NCBI RefSeq assembly: GCF_003858635.1
Contig: NZ_RQJO01000008.1
Coordinates: 620,001 to 684,000 of the forward strand
Reading direction: 5' to 3'
Origin: Larkinella rosea
Lineage (GTDB): Bacteria > Bacteroidota > Bacteroidia > Cytophagales > Spirosomataceae
DNA length: 64,000 nucleotides
A program made the translations under genes and the position numbers. The notes below the pieces were generated by a model that saw only the letters and a program-made list of their open reading frames with translations, did no database searches and was not told the origin of the DNA. Position 1 is the stretch's first letter. Every line of letters starts with the position of its first letter. Below, piece by piece: positions 27,093 through 35,305 of the stretch.

Positions 27093-27437
27093 TTAAACCG
27101 CCTTCTGAGCTGAAAGAACGACCTCTTTTACCTTTTTCGTAGTTGCGTTGGAAACTTCAACCCGGTAGGTTCCATTTTCGGCATCTTTCAAACCGAAATG
27201 AATCGTATTACCTTCTCCCAATTGTTCGCTGGCAATTACTTCGCCGTTCAATTTTGATAATTTAACCGTAATCGGTTGATCGTCAACTCTATTTACAACG
27301 ACCGTTACGTTCGCCTGTGGTCCTGAATGATTCACTAAAGAATTTAACAGGGATTTAGGTGTAACTGCGTCGACAACGAAAATCATAACGATTGCCATTC
27401 CTAAGGCAATTAACGAAGCTTTGAGTGTGGTGTTCAT
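27093..27437 (-). CDS. Small secreted protein, DUF3244-like
   Basis: 114 residues. An N-terminal hydrophobic segment (LIALGMAIVMIFVVDAV) acts as signal peptide or anchor. The rest is a small beta-sandwich (NVTVVVNRVDDQPITVKLSK ... GTYRVEVSNATTKKVKEVVL), like the DUF3244 or T9SS C-terminal-domain-like modules of Bacteroidota, but a family match is only suggestive. It is upstream of the subtilase on the same strand with an intervening terminator. Its long upstream region is AT-rich. Confidence 0.7.
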   Translation of the reverse strand: MNTTLKASLIALGMAIVMIFVVDAVTPKSLLNSLVNHSGPQANVTVVVNRVDDQPITVKLSKLNGEVIASEQLGEGNTIHFGLKDAENGTYRVEVSNATTKKVKEVVLSAQKAV

Positions 27438-27915
27438 CTTTTTATTTGTTTACGGTGAAAAACCTTTTTTGTTATTGTTCAACAAAGTAACTATAAAAAG
27501 ATGGTATAAAGTTCTGCCCATTTAAGACGCTGATTTTCAGTGCAATTTTTATTTCTATAGGTAATTGCAATTGTACTTATCCGTACCAAATATTATTTGG
27601 TTTATTTTTTAATAACTTACATTAAATTTTCAGCCTTGCCGTTTCGTCAAGAATGAGAAATATTCGAAAAATTCAAAAGTTCTTTATATAATACAATTAT
27701 ATTTTTTATTTTCCGATCCTGACAGGACTTTTTCACGCCATTTGATTACTCAAAAATCAATGATCTGAACAATCAGGTGTCTTTTTTGGAAAAATCAACC
27801 GCTCTCAAGCCCGAAGGATCAGACTATCGTATCTCTGAATAATACAATGAGTACTCGTACCAGACTTCGAGCCCGATTTCCGGTCAGGATGAAAAAAAAG
27901 CGGTGTAGGTTTTTC
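27438..27915. other. AT-rich intergenic stretch
   Basis: 478 bases with no supported gene. It holds the likely upstream control region of the small secreted protein, including CAAAGTAA at 27484-27491 (TTACTTTG on the minus strand, one base off TAnnTTTG). The end contains the terminator at 27898-27926. No tRNA or repeat array was seen. Confidence 0.6.
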
Positions 27916-27926
27916 CTACACCGCTT
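27898..27926 (-). terminator. Intrinsic terminator overlapping mannosyltransferase stop
   Basis: Twelve-base perfect stem AAGCGGTGTAGG/CCTACACCGCTT, five-base loop, followed on the minus strand by eight T residues. The stop codon at 27916-27918 lies inside the stem. Confidence 0.92.
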
Positions 27927-28716
27927 CAGACGTTTCCGGTTTTAGCGAAACCGGTTCCGATTGTTTCTGTGGGGGTATGTATTGCCGGAAAAAGCTGGCA
28001 ATTTTCATCTGTAACACGCCAAAAACAGCTTCTTTAAAAATCCCGGTCGACATTTTGGATACGCCCTTGGTGCGATCTGTAAAAATAATTGGTACTTCCG
28101 TCATGCGATACCCGTATTTCCAGGTCAAAAACTTCATTTCTATCTGGAACGCGTAGCCAACAAACCGAATATTATTCTGGAGTATGGTCCTGAGTACGTG
28201 TTGGCTGTAGCAGATAAAGCCCGCCGTCGGGTCCATCACCGACATGCCGGTAATAAACCGTACGTAAATCCCGGCAAAATACGACATCAGCACCCGGCCC
28301 ATCGGCCAGTTCACCACGTTCACACCGGTAATATACCGGGAGCCGATGGCGACCTCGTTGCCGGTATTGACACAGGCTTCGTAAAGCCGCACCAGATCGT
28401 CGGGATTGTGGGAAAAATCGGCGTCCATTTCGCAGATATACTGGTAACCCTGACCCAGAGCCCACTGAAAACCGGCGATGTAAGCTGTGCCGAGCCCCAG
28501 TTTGCCCTTGCGTTCCATGAGGTGAAGCCGCCACGGCAATCCATCAGCCCCGTATTCCTGCTGTAATTCTTTCACTCGTCGGGCTGTGCCATCCGGTGAG
28601 CCGTCATCGACAATCAGCACATCAAAAGGAGTCCGTAAACTCAACACTTTTCGAATGATGACCTCAATGTTTTCGATTTCGTTGTAGGTCGGAATGACCA
28701 CCAAACATTCTTTCAA
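27916..28716 (-). CDS. Polyprenol monophosphomannose synthase (DPM1-like GT2)
   Basis: 266 residues, soluble GT-A glycosyltransferase family 2. It transfers mannose (or a related sugar) from a nucleotide sugar to polyprenyl phosphate at the cytoplasmic membrane. Motifs: VVIPTYNEIENIEVIIRKVL (5-24), the nucleotide-binding IVDDGSPDGTARR, the metal-binding EMDADFSHNP (DxD), and the C-terminal FTDRTKGVSKMS with its basic residues. No C-terminal GtrA membrane domain follows, so it is the minimal DPM1 type. It is isolated from the adjacent oxidase by a hairpin. Confidence 0.94.
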   Translation of the reverse strand: MKECLVVIPTYNEIENIEVIIRKVLSLRTPFDVLIVDDGSPDGTARRVKELQQEYGADGLPWRLHLMERKGKLGLGTAYIAGFQWALGQGYQYICEMDADFSHNPDDLVRLYEACVNTGNEVAIGSRYITGVNVVNWPMGRVLMSYFAGIYVRFITGMSVMDPTAGFICYSQHVLRTILQNNIRFVGYAFQIEMKFLTWKYGYRMTEVPIIFTDRTKGVSKMSTGIFKEAVFGVLQMKIASFFRQYIPPQKQSEPVSLKPETSEAV

Positions 28717-28761
28717 GGTTTGATTTGGGTTAGTGTACGCCTTTTCTCAATAACACAAAAA

Positions 28762-28788
28762 AAGCCGATTTTATGTAATCCCGGCCTT
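28762..28788 (-). terminator. Probable terminator of the hemG operon
   Basis: AAGCCG and CGGCCTT pair with one bulge; on the minus strand the stem is followed by seven T residues. It lies about 20 bases past the oxidase stop codon. Confidence 0.6.
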
Positions 28789-28806
28789 AAAATTTGTTAA
28801 AACTGC

Positions 28807-30132
28807 CTAGGATTCAGTGATTTTCAGTTCCGTGAGTCGTACGGCAAGTGCTTTGGCTTTCCGGATGCAGTCCGACAGGCTAACGCCCTGATACCAGTTG
28901 GCACACACAAACAGGCCGTCCGGCTCCAGCGTCGGCATTTTTTCCCGAACTGGCACCATCCGGGCGTCGTATTGTGGAATGGCGCGTTCCCAGCGCTGAA
29001 GCCACTGCCGAACGGGTGTTTGGGCCCGAACCCCGAATGCCTGAACCAACTCCTGATGTACGCGATCCCGAATGGTTTCGTCTGGCTGTAGTGCATTCCC
29101 GGCGCTTTGCCGACCACCCACCAGACTCGTAAACAGCACTTCATCGGCCGGGCAACGGCCTTCGAAAACCGAACTGCTCCAGATGTGTCCGGCCACAAAC
29201 CGGTTTTCAATGCGGGGATTCAGCCCGCCGAATCCGTTGAGCGGGTGCGCCACGTCGGCCCGTTTATAAACCGTGTGCACTTCGGTCATGGGCGGATAAT
29301 CAATTTGTTGCAACAGCGCGGCCACCTCCGGCCAGACGGGTTCGAGTAGCCCCGCAGAAGTGCCCGAATCGCAGGCCAGCACCACGGCGTCGGCGGTATA
29401 CGTACCGCTCGCGGTTTCCAGCCGCCAGCCGGTTGCGGTTTTGCTGAGTCGGTTGACTGAATCGTTGAAATGAGCGGTTTTCAATTGACTGGCGAGCTTT
29501 AGGGGCAATGTCTGTAATCCGTTACGGAAACTGAACGACTGCCGTCGACCGGTCGAGCCCGCATTTTTCATAAAACCGGTCAGCACCGAACCATACGTTT
29601 TTTCGTAATCCAGCAGCATTGGAAACGTTTCCGACACCAGCAGCCGGTCGGGATCACCGCCGTACGTACCCGCCACAAACGGCGCCAGTGCGTACTCGAC
29701 CACTTCCTGCGAAAACCGCCGACGAAAAAAGGCGCTCAGCGTTTCGCCGGGGGGTGAAACCGTGCGGTTGGAACGTTCCCGCCAAAACGCTTTTTTGGTT
29801 TCCCAGCTAAAATAAGACGAAAAAAGCAGCGATAACGGGCCCGACGGCAGTTTGCGGTAGGCGCCGTTCCGATACATATAGCGGGCTTTGCTGACGGCCC
29901 CCGCAAAACTAATTTCCGGCGTCAAACCCAATTGATCGAGCCAGTTCAGCATTTCTGCATCGCCCAGCAGCGAATTAGGGCCGCGTTCGATCAGGTAATC
30001 TCCTTCGCGCCGGGAAAGCATTACGCCACCCGCTTCGCTATTGCGGTCGAATAAGTGATAGGGTTGCTGGCGTTGCTGGAGTTCATGGGCCAGCGTCAGG
30101 CCCGAGATTCCCGCTCCAATAATGGCAATCAT
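28807..30132 (-). CDS. hemG: Protoporphyrinogen oxidase (FAD-dependent, HemY type)
   Basis: 441 residues. Dinucleotide-binding motif IIGAGISGLTLAHELQ at residues 4-19 followed by an FAD-site acidic end, an AAD/monoamine-oxidase-like domain, and the conserved EVHTVYK and C-terminal YQGVSLSDCIRKAKALA. It oxidises protoporphyrinogen IX (or coproporphyrinogen III in the alternative route) during haem synthesis, using O2 or a quinone. Length is close to the Bacteroidota PPO (about 445-460). Its ATG overlaps the DUF4296 stop (ATGA), indicating a two-gene operon with that lipoprotein upstream. Confidence 0.93.
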   Translation of the reverse strand: MIAIIGAGISGLTLAHELQQRQQPYHLFDRNSEAGGVMLSRREGDYLIERGPNSLLGDAEMLNWLDQLGLTPEISFAGAVSKARYMYRNGAYRKLPSGPLSLLFSSYFSWETKKAFWRERSNRTVSPPGETLSAFFRRRFSQEVVEYALAPFVAGTYGGDPDRLLVSETFPMLLDYEKTYGSVLTGFMKNAGSTGRRQSFSFRNGLQTLPLKLASQLKTAHFNDSVNRLSKTATGWRLETASGTYTADAVVLACDSGTSAGLLEPVWPEVAALLQQIDYPPMTEVHTVYKRADVAHPLNGFGGLNPRIENRFVAGHIWSSSVFEGRCPADEVLFTSLVGGRQSAGNALQPDETIRDRVHQELVQAFGVRAQTPVRQWLQRWERAIPQYDARMVPVREKMPTLEPDGLFVCANWYQGVSLSDCIRKAKALAVRLTELKITES

Positions 30133-30743
30133 TTCTTCAGGTTTTTGAGTCGGGCGGGTAGTTTATTCTTGTTGGCATTGCTGCTATCCACCACGGTTTT
30201 GATTCGGGCCGTCAACTTTTTTTTGCCGGTCTTGCTGCTATCGACCGGTTTTTGGGGCTGGACGATCGGTGTCGCTTTGGCCACGCTGATGGTATCCACC
30301 TTTTTTTTGCGCCGTTCCAGTTCTTCGGTTACCTGTTTGTAGATATCCGCCAACAGCTCGGGGTTTGACGAGTAATAGGTGTAACTTTTGGAATAAGCCG
30401 CCGTGTCTACTTTGTATTTTCGAAAAACCTGTTTTTCCAGGTGTTTGTAAATCAAGGTATTACTATCCTGCGAAACCCGGTTTAGCTTCGTAACGCGTGC
30501 TTCGGCCAGGTGGATTTCGCTCAGAATCTGCGCCATTTGCTTTTCCGGAATCAGGTTATCGGGCGCTTCCGTCGATGAGTTCTGGCAAGCCAGCGTCAGG
30601 CTAATTAAGATAAACAGCGTCCATTGTCGAAAATGGCTGTACAGTTGCGCGTTCAATTTCGTTATTTTTGTCAAAACGGGTACTTGGATACAAATGTCGG
30701 GAATCCTGTTCTTACTAACACGCTGCTCGTCTCCACTGAACAA
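30129..30743 (-). CDS. DUF4296 domain lipoprotein
   Basis: Up to 204 residues; the start is uncertain. The ATG at 30743 gives a non-typical N-terminal ~29 residues; TTG codons at 30674 or 30656 would put the lipobox LTLAC (Cys53 of the long form) at the normal distance from the start. The DUF4296 signature is LIPEKQMAQILSEIHLAEAR followed by VFRKYKVDTAAYSKSYTYY. Family members are small periplasmic lipoproteins of Bacteroidota with unknown role. The C-terminal ~60 residues are a low-complexity K/S/P-rich tail. It overlaps hemG by four bases. Confidence 0.82.
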   Translation of the reverse strand: MFSGDEQRVSKNRIPDICIQVPVLTKITKLNAQLYSHFRQWTLFILISLTLACQNSSTEAPDNLIPEKQMAQILSEIHLAEARVTKLNRVSQDSNTLIYKHLEKQVFRKYKVDTAAYSKSYTYYSSNPELLADIYKQVTEELERRKKKVDTISVAKATPIVQPQKPVDSSKTGKKKLTARIKTVVDSSNANKNKLPARLKNLKK

Positions 30744-30783
30744 ATTTTAACAAATTTTCAGTGCTGTTTGACTGAAAAATACG

Positions 30784-31650
30784 ATGCACGATTTTTTGGC
30801 ACGACTCTATCAGTTTGAAATCCGGATCCGAAAAGCCGTTAACTCGCAGATGCGCGGTAATTTCCGGTCGATCTTTAAGGGTTCCGGTTTGGAGTTCAGC
30901 GACTTGCGGACCTACCAATACGGCGACGACGTGCGGGCCATCGACTGGAACGTCTCGTCGAAAGGCCACGGAACCTTCGTTAAGATTTTTCGGGAAGAAA
31001 AAGACCAGACGGTTTTTTTCGTGATCGACGTCAGTGCGTCGCAGGAAATCGGAACCTCGACCCACTCAAAACTCGACACCACCCGCGAAGTCTGCGGGGT
31101 ACTGGCGTTGTCGGCCATCAAGGAAGCCAGCCACGTGGGAATGTACTGTTTTTCGGATCAGAAAGAGAAATACCTGAAACCGTCGAACAGCATGAAACAC
31201 GGTTATCAGTTGATTGTCAATTTGTTCAAACTGAAACCGGAGTCGGTTCGGACCAATCTGGCCGATGCGCTGCTGTTTACGCTCAATGTGCTGAAACGCC
31301 GGAGCGTGGTTTTTCTGGTTTCGGACTTTATCGATTCGGGTTATGAACACAACCTGAAAGCCCTCGCCCGAAAACACGATCTGGTGGTGATTCACATGTA
31401 CGACCAGCGGGAAACCAACCTGCCTCGGTTGGGCATTATCCCGGTTTATGACACGGAAAGCCGCCGAACGGTTTGGGTCAACACCTCCTCCGCAAGCTTC
31501 CGCGACAGCATCAAGCAGACATTTCGGCAAAGCCAGCAGCAACTGGAGCGGTTTTGCAAACAGTATAACGCCAATTACGTCGCCCTCGATTCGCAGGCGG
31601 ATTACGTTCCGCAACTGATCGAGCTGTTCCGCGTCCGCAAAACCCGGTGA
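30784..31650 (+). CDS. DUF58 domain protein of the Bat/MoxR-type cluster
   Basis: 288 residues. DUF58 hallmarks: SGLEFSDLRTYQYGDDVRAIDWN (about 38-60) with the characteristic D-x-R-x-IDWN, then a von Willebrand A-like fold with FVIDVSASQEIG in place of the full DxSxS MIDAS. Partners are normally a MoxR AAA ATPase upstream and BatA/BatB proteins downstream; here the two downstream genes are present and no moxR is next to it. It is cytoplasmic or membrane-associated; such clusters are linked to envelope stress and oxygen tolerance. Confidence 0.9.
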   Translation: MHDFLARLYQFEIRIRKAVNSQMRGNFRSIFKGSGLEFSDLRTYQYGDDVRAIDWNVSSKGHGTFVKIFREEKDQTVFFVIDVSASQEIGTSTHSKLDTTREVCGVLALSAIKEASHVGMYCFSDQKEKYLKPSNSMKHGYQLIVNLFKLKPESVRTNLADALLFTLNVLKRRSVVFLVSDFIDSGYEHNLKALARKHDLVVIHMYDQRETNLPRLGIIPVYDTESRRTVWVNTSSASFRDSIKQTFRQSQQQLERFCKQYNANYVALDSQADYVPQLIELFRVRKTR

Positions 31651-31665
31651 CACGAACGTGTTCAC

Positions 31666-31795
31666 AATGACCAATGAATAATTAACAATGAATAAAAAGT
31701 ACGAATCGTTTGCCCGAATCTTGCCGTTAAACGGAATTGTCCGACGGCTCGCTATTCGGTGTTCATTATTCATTATTCATTATTCATTGTTCATT
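31666..31795. repeat. Palindromic TTCATTA-type repeat spanning a gene start, family F
   Basis: Left arm 31666-31695 and right arm 31766-31795 pair with about four mismatches in 30; the right arm is made of tandem ATTCATT units. It lies between two genes of a cluster and includes the ATG (31688) and the signal-peptide codons of the second gene. Confidence 0.7.
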
Positions 31796-32662
31796 TCTCT
31801 ACATGCGCAAGTCCCCAAAGGCGTTTTCCTGACCGACACGATTGAAATTGGCAAACCGTTTCAGTATTCGCTGAGCATTCGCCACCGGCCCGGTATCGAT
31901 ATTCTTTTCCCGGATACGGCCCGGCATTTTCCACCGTTTCTGGTGCGGGATGTTTCGTTTTTTTCCACCAGAACCGACGCCAGGGGCAGTCTCGACAGCT
32001 CGGTGTATACCCTGGTTTCGTTCGAAACCGGGCCTATGCAAACGCTGCGCGTACCGGTTTTGTTGCTCCGGACACCCACCGACTGCACCGTCGTTTTTTC
32101 CAATTCCGACACGATCCGACTGCGCGAACGGATTCAGACCATGCGCCCCGACACGCTGCGGCTGTCGACCAATACCGCCGTGGTTTCGCTCCGGCAACAA
32201 ATGAATTATCCGTTACTAATGACGATTCTGGCGGGAATTTGCCTGCTGGCGGGCGTTCTGTTGTTGTTTTTTGGGCGAAACATCCGAACGCGCATCCGGC
32301 GGTATCAGTTATACCGGCAATACCAGGATTTTCAGCGGTCTTTTGCGCGACTGACGCGCGGCATTGGTCCCGAAACCGCCCACGAAGACGCCGGACGGGC
32401 GGTCGTGATCTGGAAAAAGTACATGGAGAGGCTCGAACGAAAACCGTTTACGTCGCTGACGACCCGCGAAATTGTTGAATCTGTGCAGGATATTCGGCTG
32501 GCCGACGCCTTAAAAGAGATTGACGGCGTTATTTACGGCAGTGTTTATTCCGACCAGACGCAGCAATCGCTCCGGATTCTGAACGAGGTAGCCGACGACG
32601 CCTACCGCCGGAGCAGTGTCCAGTTGCAGGAAGAGGAAGTGAATCAGGAAGAACGTCTTTGA
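31688..32662 (+). CDS. Membrane-anchored protein of the Bat-like cluster (BatD-like position)
   Basis: 324 residues. The apparent signal segment (SLFIIHYSLFISLHAQ) is encoded by tandem repeats of ATTCATT units. A periplasmic beta-rich region (VFLTDTIEIGKPFQYSLSI, about 40-180) precedes a membrane helix (LLMTILAGICLLAGVLLLFF, about 180-199) and a cytoplasmic helical tail. This topology and position between DUF58 and VWA genes fit the DUF4381/BatD-type partner, but no strong family match is claimed. The ATG at 31688 is the only in-frame one before the hydrophobic stretch. Ten bases separate its stop from the next start. Confidence 0.75.
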   Translation: MNKKYESFARILPLNGIVRRLAIRCSLFIIHYSLFISLHAQVPKGVFLTDTIEIGKPFQYSLSIRHRPGIDILFPDTARHFPPFLVRDVSFFSTRTDARGSLDSSVYTLVSFETGPMQTLRVPVLLLRTPTDCTVVFSNSDTIRLRERIQTMRPDTLRLSTNTAVVSLRQQMNYPLLMTILAGICLLAGVLLLFFGRNIRTRIRRYQLYRQYQDFQRSFARLTRGIGPETAHEDAGRAVVIWKKYMERLERKPFTSLTTREIVESVQDIRLADALKEIDGVIYGSVYSDQTQQSLRILNEVADDAYRRSSVQLQEEEVNQEERL

Positions 32663-32672
32663 ACAGGTAAGC

Positions 32673-33683
32673 ATGGAGTGGTTTTCGTATCAATGGTTTA
32701 CAATTTCGCAGCTGCGCCAGTTTACCTGGGCGCAACCGATCTATTTGTACGCCATTCCCGCCATTCTGGTGTTGTTCGGTTTGCGGACGTTGTTGTCCAG
32801 CCAGGCCCGGCAGCGGCTGAATGTGGCGTTGAACCAGACCGAACTTCAGCCGTCGCTGGTGGGGAGCTTGCGGTATTTACTGCCACTCAGTTTCTTTATC
32901 GCCACCACGCTCATTCTGATGGCCCTGGCCCGGCCCCAGCTCGTCCGCGAAGAAACCGAACGGGTGGCCGAAGGCATCGATTTAATGCTGGCCATTGACA
33001 TTTCATCGTCGATGGCCGAAACCGATCTCAAACCCAATCGACTGGAAGCAGCCAAACGCGTCGCCCGCAGTTTTGTTAAAAGCCGCCGAAACGACCGGAT
33101 TGGCCTCGTGATTTTTGCGGGTGAAGCCTATTCACTTTGCCCGCTCACCACCGACCACGATTTGCTGAACGGTTACCTGAACGAGCTCGACGACAGCATG
33201 ATCAAAACGTCCGGCACGGCCATTGGCAGCGCCCTGGCGGTTTGCATCAACCGGATGCGCGAATCGAAAGTGAAAAGCAAGGTGACCATTCTGCTCAGCG
33301 ACGGCGACAATACCGCCGGAAACCTCGACCCGGTGACGGTGGCGCGGCTGGCCAAGGCGTTCAACATTCGAATTTATACCGTTGCCATCGGCCGACCTCC
33401 GCTGCCGAGCGTGTCCAGCAATCTGGCGACGGTGACGATGGATGAAGGCATTTTGACGACGATCGCCAACATCGGCAGCGGGAGTTTTTTCCGGGCAGGC
33501 GACGCGACCCGGCTTCAGGCGGTTTTCAACGAAATCGACCGGCTGGAGAAAGCCCCCGTCAAAACCGTGATTTACAAGGATGTAAAAGATTTTTACCGGA
33601 TGTATCTCTACTGGGCCCTGGTTTTTCTGCTGCTGACCCTGTTCCTGAAAAACACCATTTTTGGAAATATATTAGAAGATTAA
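32673..33683 (+). CDS. batA: VWA domain membrane protein, BatA type
   Basis: 336 residues. Membrane helix 1 near YLYAIPAILVLFGL (24-37) and helix 2 LLPLSFFIATTLILMALARP, then a cytoplasmic/periplasmic von Willebrand A domain with complete MIDAS: LAIDISSSMAETD (DxSxS), TSGTAIGSAL and LLSDGDNTAGN. A last helix (YWALVFLLLTLFL) ends the protein. BatA-type proteins work with MoxR ATPases and DUF58 proteins in envelope maintenance. A family C palindrome follows the stop. Confidence 0.92.
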   Translation: MEWFSYQWFTISQLRQFTWAQPIYLYAIPAILVLFGLRTLLSSQARQRLNVALNQTELQPSLVGSLRYLLPLSFFIATTLILMALARPQLVREETERVAEGIDLMLAIDISSSMAETDLKPNRLEAAKRVARSFVKSRRNDRIGLVIFAGEAYSLCPLTTDHDLLNGYLNELDDSMIKTSGTAIGSALAVCINRMRESKVKSKVTILLSDGDNTAGNLDPVTVARLAKAFNIRIYTVAIGRPPLPSVSSNLATVTMDEGILTTIANIGSGSFFRAGDATRLQAVFNEIDRLEKAPVKTVIYKDVKDFYRMYLYWALVFLLLTLFLKNTIFGNILED

Positions 33684-33684
33684 A

Positions 33685-33764
33685 GAGGATAGACAAGAGA
33701 TGTGAGACAAGGGAGTGAAGACGTTTATCTCATTTCTCCTGTCTCACCTCTCTTGTCTATCCTC
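33685..33764. repeat. Long intergenic palindrome, family C copy 1
   Basis: GAGGATAGACAAGAGATGTG... (33685-33712) pairs with 33738-33764 over about 27 bases with one gap and one mismatch. The left arm is purine-rich and the right pyrimidine-rich. It fills the gap between the VWA gene and rnhB; related copies are at 52158 and 60737. Confidence 0.8.
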
Positions 33765-33775
33765 TCACCTCTATC

Positions 33776-34366
33776 ATGCTACTATCCTATTACAACGAAA
33801 ACTACATTGAAGCGGGGCTGGATGAGGTGGGGCGCGGTTGTCTGGCCGGGCCGGTGGTGGCGGCTGCGGTAATTTTACCGAAGGATTACACCCATCCGAT
33901 CCTGACCGATTCCAAACAGCTGAGCCGCGACCAACGCGAGAAACTGCGGGAGGAGTTGCAGCGCGACGCCCTGGCCTGGGCGGTATCCGAAGTTTCGAAC
34001 GAAGAAATCGACCGCATCAACATCCTGAAAGCCAGCTTTCTGGCGATGCACCAGGCGCTGGATGAGGTGATGAGTCAGGTGGATGGCGTAAAACCGGATC
34101 ATTTGCTGATCGACGGAAACCGGTTTGTTAATTACCCGATGATTCCGCACACCTGCATCGTGAAGGGCGACACGAAATTTCTGTCGATTGCGGCCGCATC
34201 GGTTTTGGCGAAGACCTACCGCGATGAATTGATGGAAAAACTATCCCTCGAATTTCCGCATTACGGCTGGGAACGAAACGTCGGCTATCCAACGCCCTTC
34301 CACCGTCGTGCGATTCAGGAACACGGCCCCTGCCGCTGGCACCGGATGAGTTTTCGGCTGGTGTAG
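33776..34366 (+). CDS. rnhB: Ribonuclease HII
   Basis: 196 residues, standard length. It cleaves RNA of RNA-DNA hybrids and removes ribonucleotides misincorporated in DNA. Active-site motif DEVGRGCLAGPVVAAA (16-31) carries Asp16 and Glu17; the second aspartate is in LLIDGN, and the third in the AKTYRDELM helix, with the basic C-terminus EHGPCRWHRMSF. Mn2+/Mg2+ ligands all present. Single gene between palindromes. Confidence 0.97.
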   Translation: MLLSYYNENYIEAGLDEVGRGCLAGPVVAAAVILPKDYTHPILTDSKQLSRDQREKLREELQRDALAWAVSEVSNEEIDRINILKASFLAMHQALDEVMSQVDGVKPDHLLIDGNRFVNYPMIPHTCIVKGDTKFLSIAAASVLAKTYRDELMEKLSLEFPHYGWERNVGYPTPFHRRAIQEHGPCRWHRMSFRLV

Positions 34367-34440
34367 AATTTATCAAAACAGCTTCCAACGTTTTGTCCTT
34401 CAGCGGAGTCCTGTCCGTATCCGCTTTGACCTAAACCCTA

Positions 34441-35223
34441 ATGAAAACAATTCCGGTTTTGTTGCTACTGCTGGTCGTGCTGGCCTGCAACCGCAAAAAC
34501 GAAGACGCTATTCTGGCCCGCGGACAAGACATTCGCCTGATTCGCCACGATTATTTTGCGGACCCGGCCCGGCCTGCGACTGTTGAATCCACTCATTACC
34601 TGTATGACGCCAATAAACGCATTCAGGAAATCACCACCAATCGGCCCGATGGCAACCCGGATAGTAAGCTGGCTTTTCGTTGGCTTAACTCGACAACCCT
34701 GCGGATCGAGCAATATTATACGAATCCGCCCTGGTCGTCGACCCGTGTTTCCAATCTGCCGCTAACACTGTATTCCTACACCGAAACGGTTTACAATGCC
34801 GATACGACCATCAGCGAACGAAAGGCGTACACCCTCATCGACAAAAAATTTGATTACCGGTCGTCCAGCCGGTTTACCTACGACGCTCAAAAACGGATCA
34901 TCCGAAGAGATATTTACGATCCTACGAACCGTCTGGCGTCTTCTGCTACCTTTGCGTACGACAGCCGGGGAAATGTGATTCAGGGTTCGGGAGAGGGTGT
35001 TTATGAGTATGATACGGCTCCAAATCCGTATAAACCGGTCCGGATCGATGCGGAAATTAGCTGGTTCATGAGTGCTAATAACATTGTTGGAATCCGGTCG
35101 ATTAACCCAACTACGGGTATTGAGGAAGTAGCGCGTTATCGTTACGAATACCGTTCCGACGGTTATCCGGTTCGGATGATCTACCCCGATGGGCGGAAGG
35201 AGGAGTTTGTTTATAACAAATAG
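34441..35223 (+). CDS. Lipoprotein with YD-repeat-like sequence
   Basis: 260 residues. A lipoprotein signal peptide ends at VLAC (Cys16). The mature part has YD/RHS-like strands (HYLYDANKRIQEITTNRPDG, RFTYDAQKRIIRRDIYDP, TFAYDSRGNVIQG, RYEYRSDGYPVRMIYPDG), suggesting a small beta-rich surface or periplasmic lipoprotein; true RHS proteins are far larger. It resembles DUF4595-type proteins of Bacteroidota. Function unknown. A perfect family A palindrome starts at the stop codon. Confidence 0.8.
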   Translation: MKTIPVLLLLLVVLACNRKNEDAILARGQDIRLIRHDYFADPARPATVESTHYLYDANKRIQEITTNRPDGNPDSKLAFRWLNSTTLRIEQYYTNPPWSSTRVSNLPLTLYSYTETVYNADTTISERKAYTLIDKKFDYRSSSRFTYDAQKRIIRRDIYDPTNRLASSATFAYDSRGNVIQGSGEGVYEYDTAPNPYKPVRIDAEISWFMSANNIVGIRSINPTTGIEEVARYRYEYRSDGYPVRMIYPDGRKEEFVYNK

Positions 35224-35304
35224 GTTTACGGTTTTCCGTATTCGGTGGCTGACGCCTGCTACTCCATGAACGCGTCAGCCACCGAATACGGAAAACCGTA
35301 AACC
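35223..35304. repeat. Perfect 33-base palindrome, family A copy 2
   Basis: Arms 35223-35255 and 35272-35304 are perfectly complementary around a 16-base loop. The left arm begins in the stop codon of the lipoprotein gene; the right arm ends one base before the stop of the convergent DUF2480 gene. Bidirectional terminator by position; sequence related to 13207-13284. Confidence 0.9.
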
Positions 35305-35305
35305 G

